Source: VRUE01 sp963718755
GTDB lineage: Bacteria; Actinomycetota; Thermoleophilia; Solirubrobacterales; 70-9
DNA: 64,000 nt
Direction: 5' to 3'
Assembly (NCBI GenBank): GCA_963718755.1
Contig: OY970376.1
Span: 1,674,001 to 1,738,000, forward strand
Part shown: positions 33,857 to 41,304 of the stretch, one piece after another
How the letters are laid out: the number at the start of each line of letters is the position of its first letter
Position numbering within the stretch: position 1 is the stretch's first letter
Position numbers and translations under genes: made by a program
Notes under the pieces: model-generated
What the model was told of the DNA's origin: nothing
The model's database searches: none
Seen by the model: the letters and a program-made list of their open reading frames with translations, nothing else

Positions 33857-34129
33857 ATGGGACGCTCGACCAAAAAGGGGCCGTGGGTGGAAGCGGCGCT
33901 GATGAAGCGGATCTCGGCGATGAACGAGTCCGGTCAGAAGCAGATGGTCAAAACCTGGTCGCGGACCTCGACGATCTTCCCCGACATGGTCGGCCACACG
34001 ATCGCCGTACACGACGGCCGCAAGCATGTGCCGGTCTTCATCTCCGAGTCGATGGTCGGCCACAAGCTCGGCGAGTTCGCGCCGACGAGAACCTTCCGCG
34101 CCCACTCCGGCACCGGCAAGGGTGAGTAG
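33857..34129 (+). CDS. rpsS: 30S ribosomal protein S19
   Basis: The 90-residue protein reads GRSTKKGPWVEAALMKRI, then WSRTSTIFPDMVGHTIAVHDG and GHKLGEFAPTRTFRAH, the S19 signatures. It sits in the 30S head next to S13. Confidence 0.97.
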   Translation: MGRSTKKGPWVEAALMKRISAMNESGQKQMVKTWSRTSTIFPDMVGHTIAVHDGRKHVPVFISESMVGHKLGEFAPTRTFRAHSGTGKGE

Positions 34130-34131
34130 GA

Positions 34132-34695
34132 ATGGCCCTCGAGAAGAAACAGCGCGACCCGAGCACGAGAAAAGAGGCCGGCAAAAAAGAGAAAAAAGGC
34201 CCGCCGAAAAAAACCGAGGCCAAAGGCGCCGCCAAAAAACCGACGTCGAAAAAAGCTGCGAAGAAAACCGGCGAGAAAAAAGCGCCGGCGAAAGCCGCTG
34301 CCAAAAAAGAGCCGGCAAAAAAAGAGAAACCGAAAGCGAAACCGGCACCGATCATCGTCCGTGCCAGCTCCCGCTACGTGCGGGTCGCGCCGCGCAAGGC
34401 CCGCCTCATCGCCGACCAGGTTCGCGGTCTGCAGATCGATCGTGCTCGCGCCCTACTCCAGTTTTCACCGCGCGCTGCGGCGCAGGACATCGGCAAGCTG
34501 ATCGAGTCGGCCGCCGCCAACGCCGAGAACAACCACGACCTGATCGCCGATGAGATGAGGGTTGCCGAGATCACCGTCGATGAAGGCCCGACGCTGCGCC
34601 GTTTCCGGCCGCGTGCACTTGGCCGGGCAACTCCGATCAACAAGCGAACCAGCCACATCGCGGTGGCGCTGAGCCCCGAAGGCGAGGATTTCTAA
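34132..34695 (+). CDS. rplV: 50S ribosomal protein L22 with Lys/Ala-rich N-terminal extension
   Basis: Residues about 74-187 are L22 (IIVRASSRYVRVAPRKARLI; tunnel hairpin around ALGRATPINKRTSH). The first 72 residues are a histone-H1-like run of Lys, Ala, Pro and Glu (KKAAKKTGEKKAPAKAAAKK), absent from ordinary L22 of about 110-115 residues. The extension would lie near the outside of the exit tunnel and may contact rRNA or nascent-chain factors. The frame and start are clear: ATG 34132 is 2 bases after rpsS. Confidence 0.95.
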   Translation: MALEKKQRDPSTRKEAGKKEKKGPPKKTEAKGAAKKPTSKKAAKKTGEKKAPAKAAAKKEPAKKEKPKAKPAPIIVRASSRYVRVAPRKARLIADQVRGLQIDRARALLQFSPRAAAQDIGKLIESAAANAENNHDLIADEMRVAEITVDEGPTLRRFRPRALGRATPINKRTSHIAVALSPEGEDF

Positions 34696-35430
34696 ATGGG
34701 ACAGAAGATCCATCCCGGCGGCTTTCGCGTCGGCTACATCCAGAACTGGAAGTCGAACTGGTTTGACGAGAAGGGCTTTGCCGATGTGCTCGAGGAGGAC
34801 TTGAAGATCCGTGCGCACATCGAAGGCAAACTCGCTCACGCGGGGCTTTCGAGCATCACGATCGAGCGCCGCGGTGAGGTCTCCGTCGACATCCACACTG
34901 CCCGCCCTGGCATCGTGATTGGCAAGTCCGGAAGCGAAGTCGATGCCCTGCGCAAGGAGCTGCACAAGCTGACCGGCAAGCCGGTCAAGGTCAACATCCG
35001 CGAGGTGAAGCGCCCCGAGCTCGACGCCAAACTGGTCGCCCAGTCGATCGCCGAGCAGTTGCAGAACCGGGTTGCCTTCCGGCGGGCGATGAAACGCGCT
35101 CTGACTTCGGCGATGCGCTCCGGCGCCAAGGGCGTGAAGCTGCAGGTCTCCGGCCGCCTCGGCGGCTCCGAGATGGCGCGGACCGAAAGCTACTCGGACG
35201 GCCGGGTGCCGCTGCACACGCTGCGGGCCAACATCGACTACGGCTTCTTCGAGGCCCGCACCACCGCCGGCCGGATCGGCGTCAAATGCTGGATCAACAA
35301 GGGCGAAGTGATGCCCGAGGGCTTCCGCACCGATCAGGTCCCCGACGACGGCGAGCCACAGGGCGGTCAGCGCGGCGGTCGTCCCGGCGGCGATCGTGGG
35401 CGCGGCGGGCGTGGGGGAGGCGGTCGCTGA
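34696..35430 (+). CDS. rpsC: 30S ribosomal protein S3
   Basis: The 244-residue protein begins GQKIHPGGFRVGYIQNWKS. It has a KH-domain loop GIVIGKSGSEVDALRKEL and the C-terminal domain GCWINKGEVMP-like region (KCWINKGEVMPEGF). The last 30 residues are Gly/Arg-rich. S3 helps form the mRNA entry channel. The stop overlaps the rplP ATG. Confidence 0.97.
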   Translation: MGQKIHPGGFRVGYIQNWKSNWFDEKGFADVLEEDLKIRAHIEGKLAHAGLSSITIERRGEVSVDIHTARPGIVIGKSGSEVDALRKELHKLTGKPVKVNIREVKRPELDAKLVAQSIAEQLQNRVAFRRAMKRALTSAMRSGAKGVKLQVSGRLGGSEMARTESYSDGRVPLHTLRANIDYGFFEARTTAGRIGVKCWINKGEVMPEGFRTDQVPDDGEPQGGQRGGRPGGDRGRGGRGGGGR

Positions 35431-35849
35431 TGCTGATGCCGAAGCGGGTCAAGCACCGCAAACAGATGCGCGGCCGCATGCGCGGCAACACCAAGGGCGG
35501 CAGCCACGTCGCCTTCGGCGAGTACGGACTGAAGGCGCTTGACCGAGGCTGGATCACCAACCGTCAGATCGAGGCCGCCCGTGTTGCAATGACCCGCAAG
35601 ATCAAACGCGGTGGCAAGGTCTGGATCAACATCTTCCCCGACAAGCCCTACACCAAGAAGCCGGCCGAGACCCGGATGGGCTCTGGCAAGGGCAATCCCG
35701 AGGGATGGGTCGCTGTGGTCAAGCCCGGCAAAGTGATGTTCGAGCTGGCCGGTGTTCCCGAGGATCTCGCCCGCGAGGCGCTGCGCCTGGCCGGCCACAA
35801 GCTCCCGATCAAGACCAAGTTCGTGCTGCGCGAGGGAGCGGAGTCCTGA
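35430..35849 (+). CDS. rplP: 50S ribosomal protein L16
   Basis: The 139-residue protein starts MLMPKRVKHRKQMRGRMRG (a second ATG at 35436 is equally possible). It has FGEYGLKALDRGWITNRQIEA and the conserved MGSGKGNPEGWVAVVKPG. L16 organises the A-site tRNA and antibiotic-binding region. It overlaps both neighbours by one base. Confidence 0.97.
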   Translation: MLMPKRVKHRKQMRGRMRGNTKGGSHVAFGEYGLKALDRGWITNRQIEAARVAMTRKIKRGGKVWINIFPDKPYTKKPAETRMGSGKGNPEGWVAVVKPGKVMFELAGVPEDLAREALRLAGHKLPIKTKFVLREGAES

Positions 35850-36061
35850 TGAAGGCAGCCGAGGCACACAACATGAAAGACGACGAGCTGGTGGCGAAGC
35901 TGATCGACGCCAAAAAGGATTCGTTCAACCTGCGCTTCCGCCATGCCACCGGGGAGCTGGAGAACACGGCGCGGCTGGGTCAGTCCAAACGGGATGTGGC
36001 GCGGCTGCTGACGATCGCCAAGCAGCGCGGGATCGACGTCGATCGAGAGCTGAGGAAATGA
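35849..36061 (+). CDS. rpmC: 50S ribosomal protein L29
   Basis: A 70-residue two-helix protein with the L29 pattern MKDDELVAKLIDAKKDSFNLRF and TARLGQSKRDVARLLTI. It lies beside the exit tunnel. The stop overlaps the rpsQ start (ATGA). Confidence 0.95.
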   Translation: MKAAEAHNMKDDELVAKLIDAKKDSFNLRFRHATGELENTARLGQSKRDVARLLTIAKQRGIDVDRELRK

Positions 36062-36705
36062 TGGCTGAGGACGAGAAAAAAGACACCACTGAAGAGACGT
36101 CGAAGGACGAGAGCCCCCAGGACGCGGGTCCTGTCGCGGAGGAGGGGTCGTCCGAGGCGGAGGCTGCGGCCGAGGAGGCGGATGCTCCCGCCCCCGAAGA
36201 GGAGAAAGCTGAGGAGTCCGGGGCGCCTGCCGCCGAGTCCGAGCCTAATCCTGAGGATGAGCTTCCTTGGAAGGAGAAGCGGCGGCTCGAGAAATCGCGT
36301 CGGCCTCACAAGGCCGGCTCGCAGCAGTCGCCGGAGGAGCGGAAGGCTGCTCGCTTGGCGGAGCGCAAGCGTCGCGGTGTCGAACGGCGCAAGGAACGGG
36401 CTGCCGCCAAGAAAAAGAAGACTCCCGGAACCGGGACGCCGCCTGCGGAGAAGGACGCGAATGCGGCCAAGATCCGGCAGGGGATCGTCGTCTCCGACAA
36501 GGGTCAGAAATCGATCACGGTCCGAGTCGACATCGTCCGGCGGCACCCGACTTACGAGAAGGTCATCCGCCGCTCGCGCACGCTGCACGCTCACGACGAG
36601 CGCAACGAGGCGGGCGAGGGCGACGTGGTCCGCGTGATCGAGACGCGGCCGCTCTCCAAGACCAAGCGCTGGCGCCTGGTCGAGATCCTGGAGAAGGCGA
36701 AGTAG
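36061..36705 (+). CDS. rpsQ: 30S ribosomal protein S17 with a very long N-terminal extension
   Basis: Only residues about 137-214 are S17 (KIRQGIVVSDKGQKSITV, RTLHAHDERN, VIETRPLSKTKRWRLVEI). Before them lie about 68 acidic residues (Glu, Ala, Asp, Pro) and then about 60 very basic ones (RRLEKSRRPHKAG; RKRRGVERRKERAAAKKKK). Ordinary S17 is about 80-90 residues. The frame is open and in phase with the core, and the start is coupled to the rpmC stop, so the extension is probably translated. It contains a 16-base match to the rpsE palindromic repeat. Confidence 0.93.
   Translation: MAEDEKKDTTEETSKDESPQDAGPVAEEGSSEAEAAAEEADAPAPEEEKAEESGAPAAESEPNPEDELPWKEKRRLEKSRRPHKAGSQQSPEERKAARLAERKRRGVERRKERAAAKKKKTPGTGTPPAEKDANAAKIRQGIVVSDKGQKSITVRVDIVRRHPTYEKVIRRSRTLHAHDERNEAGEGDVVRVIETRPLSKTKRWRLVEILEKAK
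36124..36139 (+). repeat. Possible remnant P3 of the in-frame palindromic repeat
   Basis: Sixteen bases (GCGGGTCCTGTCGCGG) are identical to the left end of copy P2 in rpsE and are read in the same frame (AGPVA). The rest of the palindrome is not visible here. Chance or shared codon use is possible. Confidence 0.35.
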
Positions 36706-36709
36706 AGCG

Positions 36710-37081
36710 ATGATCCAGCAGGAGTCCAGACTCAAGGTTGCCGACAACTCGGGTGCGCGGGAGATCCTCTGCATCCGGGTCAAGGGCGGCTCCCACCGCC
36801 GCTACGCCGGGGTCGGCGACGTGATCACGGCGACGGTCAAACAGGCCAGCCCGCAGGGCGGCGTCCGCAAGGGCGAGGTCGTCCAGGCGGTCGTCGTGCG
36901 AACAAAGAAGCAGCTCGGCCGCTCAGACGGCACCTACATCTCCTTCGACGAAAACGCCGCCGTGCTGATCGACCCGGCCAGCAACAACCCGCGCGGCACC
37001 CGCATCTTCGGGCCGGTGGCCCGCGAGCTGCGCGAGCGCAACTTCATGAAAATCGTCTCCCTCGCCCCGGAGGTGCTCTGA
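36710..37081 (+). CDS. rplN: 50S ribosomal protein L14
   Basis: The 123-residue protein begins IQQESRLKVADNSGAREIL and has YISFDENAAVLIDPASNNPRGTRIFGPVARELR, which is diagnostic for L14. It is the first gene of the spc section, 4 bases after rpsQ. Confidence 0.98.
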   Translation: MIQQESRLKVADNSGAREILCIRVKGGSHRRYAGVGDVITATVKQASPQGGVRKGEVVQAVVVRTKKQLGRSDGTYISFDENAAVLIDPASNNPRGTRIFGPVARELRERNFMKIVSLAPEVL

Positions 37082-37082
37082 G

Positions 37083-37424
37083 ATGGGCAAGGCGATGCGG
37101 ATCACCACCGACGACATGGTCAAGGTGATCGGCGGCAAGGACTCCGGCAAGACCGGCCGCGTCCTGCGCACCGAGCCGAAGCGCAGCTTCGTCTACGTCG
37201 AGGGCCTCAACCTGGTCAAGCGGCACGAAAAACCGCGGCCGACGCAGGACGCGAAAAAAGCGGGTCAGCAGCTCGGCGGGATCGTCGAGAAGGAGGGGCC
37301 GATCCACGTCTCCAACGTGATGCTGCTCGACCCCAAAGACAACAAGCCGACGCGGGTTGGCGTGCGCCGCGACAAAGGCGGCAAGCGCGAGCGCTACGCG
37401 CGGCGGAGCGGGGCGTCGTTCTGA
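37083..37424 (+). CDS. rplX: 50S ribosomal protein L24
   Basis: The 113-residue protein has a KOW domain (DDMVKVIGGKDSGKTGRVLR), VEGLNLVKRHEKP, and IHVSNVMLLDPKDNKPTRV. L24 initiates 50S assembly. It overlaps rplE by one base. Confidence 0.96.
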   Translation: MGKAMRITTDDMVKVIGGKDSGKTGRVLRTEPKRSFVYVEGLNLVKRHEKPRPTQDAKKAGQQLGGIVEKEGPIHVSNVMLLDPKDNKPTRVGVRRDKGGKRERYARRSGASF

Positions 37425-38242
37425 TGGAGGCGGCAACCACCCCTCAGTCCCAGGCTGCGCCACCGCCGCGCCTGCGCGAGCGCTACGAGCAGGACGTCGC
37501 CCCGGCGCTGACGAAGAAATTTGGCTACATCAGCGCGATGCAGGTGCCGCGCCTGCAGAAGATCGTGCTCAATATGGGCGTCGGCGAGGCAAAGCAGAAC
37601 GCCAAGATGCTCGAGGCCGCCCAGGGGCAGCTGGCGACGATCGCCGGCCAGCAGCCCAGCGTCCGCCGCGCCCGCAAGTCGATCGCTTCTTTCAAGGTCC
37701 GCGAGGGAATGCCGGTCGGCCTTTCGGTGACCCTTCGCCGGGCACGGATGTGGGAGTTCCTCGACCGGCTGACCTCGATCGCGGTGCCGCGCATCCGCGA
37801 CTTCCGCGGGCTCAACCCGCGCTCCTTCGACGGCCGCGGCAACTACTCGATGGGGGTCAAGGAGCAGCTGATCTTCCCGGAAATCGATTACGACTCAATC
37901 GACGAGGTGCGCGGGCTCGACGTCACCATCGCGACCTCCGCCCAGACCGACGAGGAGGCCTTCGAGCTGTTGCTTGGACTGGGCATGCCGTTTGCGAAAG
38001 AGGGCCGGCCCGGTGCCGCAGCCGAGGCGGAGGCAGAGGCAGAGGAGGAGCGGCGCAAGGAGGAGGCCCGGCAGCGGGCCGAGGCCGAGCAGGCCGCTCT
38101 AGAGCAGTTGAAAGAGGAGAACCCCGACGCGTATGCCAAGCCCGAGCCGGAGGCCGAGGCCGGCGATGAGGGCGAGGCTACGGAGGGTGAGACCGATGAG
38201 GCCGAGGATTCGGCCAGCGAGGAGACTTCAGAGGATGGCTAA
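37424..38242 (+). CDS. rplE: 50S ribosomal protein L5 with acidic C-terminal tail
   Basis: Residues 17-194 form L5 (RLRERYEQDVAPALTKKFGY, QKIVLNMGVGEAK, GLNPRSFDGRGNYSMGVKEQ, DEEAFELLLGLGMPF). About 78 extra residues follow. They begin with a probable coiled coil (EAEAEAEEERRKEEARQRAEAE) and end in a Glu/Asp-rich tail. Ordinary L5 is about 180-190 residues. L5 contacts 5S rRNA and P-site tRNA. The last eight bases overlap rpsZ. Confidence 0.96.
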   Translation: MEAATTPQSQAAPPPRLRERYEQDVAPALTKKFGYISAMQVPRLQKIVLNMGVGEAKQNAKMLEAAQGQLATIAGQQPSVRRARKSIASFKVREGMPVGLSVTLRRARMWEFLDRLTSIAVPRIRDFRGLNPRSFDGRGNYSMGVKEQLIFPEIDYDSIDEVRGLDVTIATSAQTDEEAFELLLGLGMPFAKEGRPGAAAEAEAEAEEERRKEEARQRAEAEQAALEQLKEENPDAYAKPEPEAEAGDEGEATEGETDEAEDSASEETSEDG

Positions 38243-38420
38243 GACTTCGATGAAGGTGAAGCAGGCCCGCGGGTCCAAGTTCAAGACGCGCGAGTACAAC
38301 CGTTGCCGGCGCTGTGGGCGCCCCCGCGGCTACTTCCGCAAGTTCGGCCTCTGCCGAATTTGCCTGCGCAACGCCGCCCATGAGGGCTATGTCCCGGGCA
38401 TGACCAAGTCAAGCTGGTAG
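38235..38420 (+). CDS. rpsZ: 30S ribosomal protein S14, zinc-binding type Z
   Basis: A 61-residue protein with the zinc motif CRRCGRPRGYFRKFGLCRIC, the short C+ form of S14. ATG 38235 overlaps the rplE end by 8 bases, which couples translation. Confidence 0.96.
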   Translation: MAKTSMKVKQARGSKFKTREYNRCRRCGRPRGYFRKFGLCRICLRNAAHEGYVPGMTKSSW

Positions 38421-38442
38421 GAAGACGGGACCAACAGAACCC

Positions 38443-38838
38443 ATGCTCAACGACCCGATAGCCGATTACCTGACCCGGATCCGCAACGCGCTTGGCTCTG
38501 GCCACGACGACGTGCAGATTCCCGCCTCCCGCCTTAAGGAGGAGATGTCCCGCATCCTCAAGGAGCAGGGATACATCCGCGATTTCCACCGCAAGCCGGC
38601 CACGGTTGGCGAGGCGATCGAGATCCGGCTCAAGTACACGGAGGATCGCCGCCCCGTGATCATTGGGCTGGAGCGGGTCTCGCGCCCGGGGCGGCGGCGC
38701 TACGTCGATCACAAGGAAGTGCCACGCGTGCACGGCGGCAGCGGTACGGCGATCATCAGCACCTCGGTCGGTGTGATGACCGGGCACGAAGCCAAGGCGA
38801 AGGGCGTTGGCGGCGAGGTCGTTGCCTACGTCTGGTAA
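38443..38838 (+). CDS. rpsH: 30S ribosomal protein S8
   Basis: The 131-residue protein begins LNDPIADYLTRIRNA and ends STSVGVMTGHEAKAKGVGGEVVAYVW, both S8 signatures. S8 binds helix 21 of 16S rRNA and in some bacteria represses the spc operon. Confidence 0.97.
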   Translation: MLNDPIADYLTRIRNALGSGHDDVQIPASRLKEEMSRILKEQGYIRDFHRKPATVGEAIEIRLKYTEDRRPVIIGLERVSRPGRRRYVDHKEVPRVHGGSGTAIISTSVGVMTGHEAKAKGVGGEVVAYVW

Positions 38839-38847
38839 ACGAGACTG

Positions 38848-39702
38848 ATGAGCCGAATCGGAAGAAAGCCAATCGCTGTCCCCGAGTCCGTCACGGTCGA
38901 GCTCGCCCCTGGGCGGGTCGCGGTCAAGGGCCCGAAGGGGGAGCTGGAGCAAAGGCTCGCGGCCGATATGACGGTTGAGCAGGAGAACGGCACCGTGACC
39001 GTGCAGCGGCCGACCGATCGCGGCGAGCACCGGGCACTGCACGGGCTTACCCGCAGCCTGATCGCGAACATGGTCGAGGGCGTCACCGACGGCTTCGAGA
39101 AGCGGCTGGAGATCCAGGGAGTCGGTTACCGCGCCCAGCTCAAAGGCAAGAGCCTCGAGCTCGCGCTCGGTTACTCGCATCCGGTCTCGATCGAGCCGCC
39201 GGACGGGATCGAGTTCGAGGTCCCGCAGCCGACCGAGGTCATCGTGCGCGGGATCGACAAGCAGCTGGTCGGCCAGGTCGCGGCGGATATCCGCAAGCGC
39301 CGCCCGCCGGAGCCCTACAAGGGCAAGGGAATTCGCTACCGCGACGAGCATGTGATGCGCAAGGTCGGGAAGAGGGCCTGCCATGACGGTTATGACCAAG
39401 CGCCAGCAGCGCCTGCGCCGCCGCCGCCGTGTCCGTGCCCGCATCGTCGGCAGCGCCGAGCGTCCGCGCCTCTCCGTCTACCGCTCCAACCGCGGTGTCT
39501 TCGCCCAGCTCGTCGACGACGCCGCCGGTCAGCACCCTGGCCGCGGTCAACTGGACCGAGTCGGAGCTGCGCAAACTCACGGCAAGCGAGCAGGCGAAGC
39601 GGGCCGGAGAGCTGCTCGCCGAGCGGGCCAAGAAAGCCGGGGTCGAGACCTGCGTCTTTGACCGCGGTGGCTACAAGTTCCACGGCCGCGTCAAAGCTCT
39701 AG
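38848..39702 (+). CDS. rplF: 50S ribosomal protein L6, stop codon missing at the usual end
   Basis: Residues 1-177 are a complete L6 (SRIGRKPIAVPESVTVEL; YRAQLKGKSLELALGYSHPV; PPEPYKGKGIRYRDEHVMRKVGKRA). L6 normally stops right after this point, near 39379. Here the next codon is TGC and the frame runs on for about 107 residues in the wrong frame of rplR, to TGA 39702. Either the stop was lost by mutation or a base error lies near 39380. The run-on tail is Arg/Pro/Ser-rich and looks like nonsense translation. Confidence 0.9.
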   Translation: MSRIGRKPIAVPESVTVELAPGRVAVKGPKGELEQRLAADMTVEQENGTVTVQRPTDRGEHRALHGLTRSLIANMVEGVTDGFEKRLEIQGVGYRAQLKGKSLELALGYSHPVSIEPPDGIEFEVPQPTEVIVRGIDKQLVGQVAADIRKRRPPEPYKGKGIRYRDEHVMRKVGKRACHDGYDQAPAAPAPPPPCPCPHRRQRRASAPLRLPLQPRCLRPARRRRRRSAPWPRSTGPSRSCANSRQASRRSGPESCSPSGPRKPGSRPASLTAVATSSTAASKL

Positions 39703-39737
39703 CCGAAGGCGCGCGTGAGGGAGGCCTGAAGTTCTGA
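39383..39737 (+). CDS. rplR: 50S ribosomal protein L18, frameshifted as read
   Basis: ATG 39383 gives TKRQQRLRRRRRVRARIVG, ERPRLSVYRSNRGVFAQLVDDAAG. At about 39531 the reading must shift by one base, into STLAAVNWTESELRKLT, AKRAGELLAERAKKAG and GRVKALAEGAREGGLKF, ending at TGA 39737. The unshifted frame would give an abnormal protein ending at 39661. L18 is essential for 5S rRNA attachment, so a sequencing or assembly error is the simplest explanation; programmed shifting is possible but has no visible slippery signal. Confidence 0.85.
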
Positions 39738-39787
39738 TGGCCGACCGCCGCCCGATGTCCATCCAGCTACCCTGTCCGGTCCGATGA
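39737..39787 (+). CDS. 16-codon ORF bridging rplR and rpsE
   Basis: Its ATG overlaps the rplR stop (TGATG) and its TGA overlaps the rpsE start (ATGA). The peptide begins MADRRP, similar to the start of many S5 proteins. It may be a coupling ORF, or the former N-terminus of S5 cut off by an indel. Confidence 0.3.
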   Translation: MADRRPMSIQLPCPVR

Positions 39788-40608
39788 AGGGCATGGACAT
39801 GACCAACGTGGAGACCGTCTCCCCCCGGGGACTGGATCTCCAGGAGCGTGTGATCGAGATCAACCGCGTCGCCAAGGTGGTCAAGGGCGGTCGCCGCTTC
39901 TCCTTTACCGCGCTGGTCGCCGTCGGCGACGAAGAAGGCGTGGTGGGGATCGGCTACGGCAAGGCGCGTGAGGTGCCGCTGGCGATCCAGAAGGCGGTCG
40001 AGAACGCGCGCAAGAGCTTGATCCGCGTGCCCAAATACGGGCAGACGCTGACCCACAAGATCATCGGCCGCTACGGCGCCGGCCATGTCGTCCTGCGCCC
40101 GGCCAGCCCCGGTACCGGCGTCATCGCCGGCGGCGGCGTCCGCGCCGTGCTCGAGCTGGGCGGGGTACGCGACGTGCTGACCAAGAGCATCGGCACGCAG
40201 AACCCGATCAACCTTGTGAAGGCGACGATGGACGGGCTGGTGCGGTTGCGTCGGCCCGAGGAGGTTGCCGAGCTGCGCGGGTTGACCGTGGCTCAGGTGC
40301 TTGGGGTTCAGAAGACGAATGGCGCGACGGAGACCATCAGTGCCGAGGGACAAGAGCCTCAGGCGGCGGGTCCTGTCGCGGCAGGGGACCCACCACCCCC
40401 TCCGGTAGCTAAAGCTTCCTCGGGGGTGGTACCCCCTACCACGCCACCCGCCGCAGAGACGCCTGAGGCTGACTCAGCGGAGACTCCGGCCGAAGAGGCG
40501 AAAGCTGCTCCGGCTGCGGAGGAGAAAGCTGCTGAGGCTCCGGCCGAGACGGCGAACGCCCCGGCCGAGGAGAAAGCTGAGGAGCCGAAAGCCGAGGAGC
40601 AGGCGTGA
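39784..40608 (+). CDS. rpsE: 30S ribosomal protein S5 with long Ala/Glu/Pro-rich C-terminal extension
   Basis: Residues about 17-176 are S5 (LQERVIEINRVAKVVKGGRR, IGYGKAREVPLAIQKAVENA, GTGVIAGGGVRAVLELGGV, KSIGTQNPINLVKATMDGL). About 94 extra residues follow. Residues 195-221 are encoded by the palindromic repeat P2 (PVAAGDPPPPPVAKASS region); the rest is Ala/Glu/Pro repeats. Ordinary S5 is about 165-200 residues. The GTG of rpmD overlaps the stop. Confidence 0.95.
   Translation: MKGMDMTNVETVSPRGLDLQERVIEINRVAKVVKGGRRFSFTALVAVGDEEGVVGIGYGKAREVPLAIQKAVENARKSLIRVPKYGQTLTHKIIGRYGAGHVVLRPASPGTGVIAGGGVRAVLELGGVRDVLTKSIGTQNPINLVKATMDGLVRLRRPEEVAELRGLTVAQVLGVQKTNGATETISAEGQEPQAAGPVAAGDPPPPPVAKASSGVVPPTTPPAAETPEADSAETPAEEAKAAPAAEEKAAEAPAETANAPAEEKAEEPKAEEQA
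40366..40446 (+). repeat. In-frame palindromic repeat, copy P2 (inside rpsE)
   Basis: ACCACCCCC and GGGGGTGGT form a perfect stem around a loop of about 21 bases with AAGCTT; flanking bases extend the pairing imperfectly. It is the reverse-complement counterpart of P1 in rplJ and keeps the rpsE frame open. Confidence 0.8.
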
Positions 40609-40784
40609 GTGCGGTGAAGATCAAGCAGGTTCGGTCTGCTGCTGGGACCAATCCGAGCCAGAAAGCTACTTTGGCTGCGCTGGGGCTGGGGAGGATCAAC
40701 CGGTCTGTTGAGCGGAAAGATTCCCCGCAGTTGCAGGGACAGCTGAGGGTCGTTTCGCATCTGGTTGAGGTGAACGGTGGCTGA
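40605..40784 (+). CDS. rpmD: 50S ribosomal protein L30
   Basis: A 59-residue protein with the L30 pattern KIKQVRSAAGTNPSQKATLAAL, LGRINRSVERKDSPQLQGQL and RVVSHLVEV. GTG 40605 overlaps the rpsE stop by four bases, and its own end overlaps rplO by eight. Confidence 0.95.
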   Translation: MSAVKIKQVRSAAGTNPSQKATLAALGLGRINRSVERKDSPQLQGQLRVVSHLVEVNGG

Positions 40785-41304
40785 GAAAGCCTCGAAAGCC
40801 AGGGAGGAGGGTCCCAGCGAGCGCACGCTGGAGATCGGGCTGCACAACCTCTCGCCCAAGCCTGGCTCGAAACGGCCGCGCAAGCGGATCGGCCGTGGCG
40901 AGGGCAGTGGGCTGGGCAAGACCTCCGGGCGCGGGCACAAGGGCGCCGGAGCGCGCTCGGGCCGCAAGCGCAAGGCCGGCTATGAGGGCGGCCAGAACCC
41001 GATCCACATGCGGATGCGAAAGCTTCGCGGCCCCCACAAAAAGCAGTCGATGCCGTTCGAGAACTTCCGCACCTCGACCCAGCCGGTCAACGTCGGCGAC
41101 CTCGAGGAGCGCTTCGATGCGGGGGCCGAGGTAAACGTCGAGTCGCTTAAGGCGAAGGGCCTGGCAAAGCGCTCCGATCCGATCAAGATTCTCGCCCGCG
41201 GCGAGGTCTCGAAGAAGCTCGAGGTCCACGCGCACGCCTTCAGCGCGGCAGCCAAAGAGAAGATCGAGGCAGCCGGCGGTTCCTGTCACACTCTGGAGCC
41301 GTAA
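40777..41304 (+). CDS. rplO: 50S ribosomal protein L15
   Basis: The 175-residue protein has LHNLSPKPGSKRPRKRIGRG, GKTSGRGHKGAGARSG, and FEGGQNP-like YEGGQNPIHMRMRK, the L15 signatures. About 20 charged residues precede the usual start, so it is slightly longer than ordinary L15 (about 145-150). Its TAA overlaps the secY ATG. Confidence 0.96.
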   Translation: MAEKASKAREEGPSERTLEIGLHNLSPKPGSKRPRKRIGRGEGSGLGKTSGRGHKGAGARSGRKRKAGYEGGQNPIHMRMRKLRGPHKKQSMPFENFRTSTQPVNVGDLEERFDAGAEVNVESLKAKGLAKRSDPIKILARGEVSKKLEVHAHAFSAAAKEKIEAAGGSCHTLEP

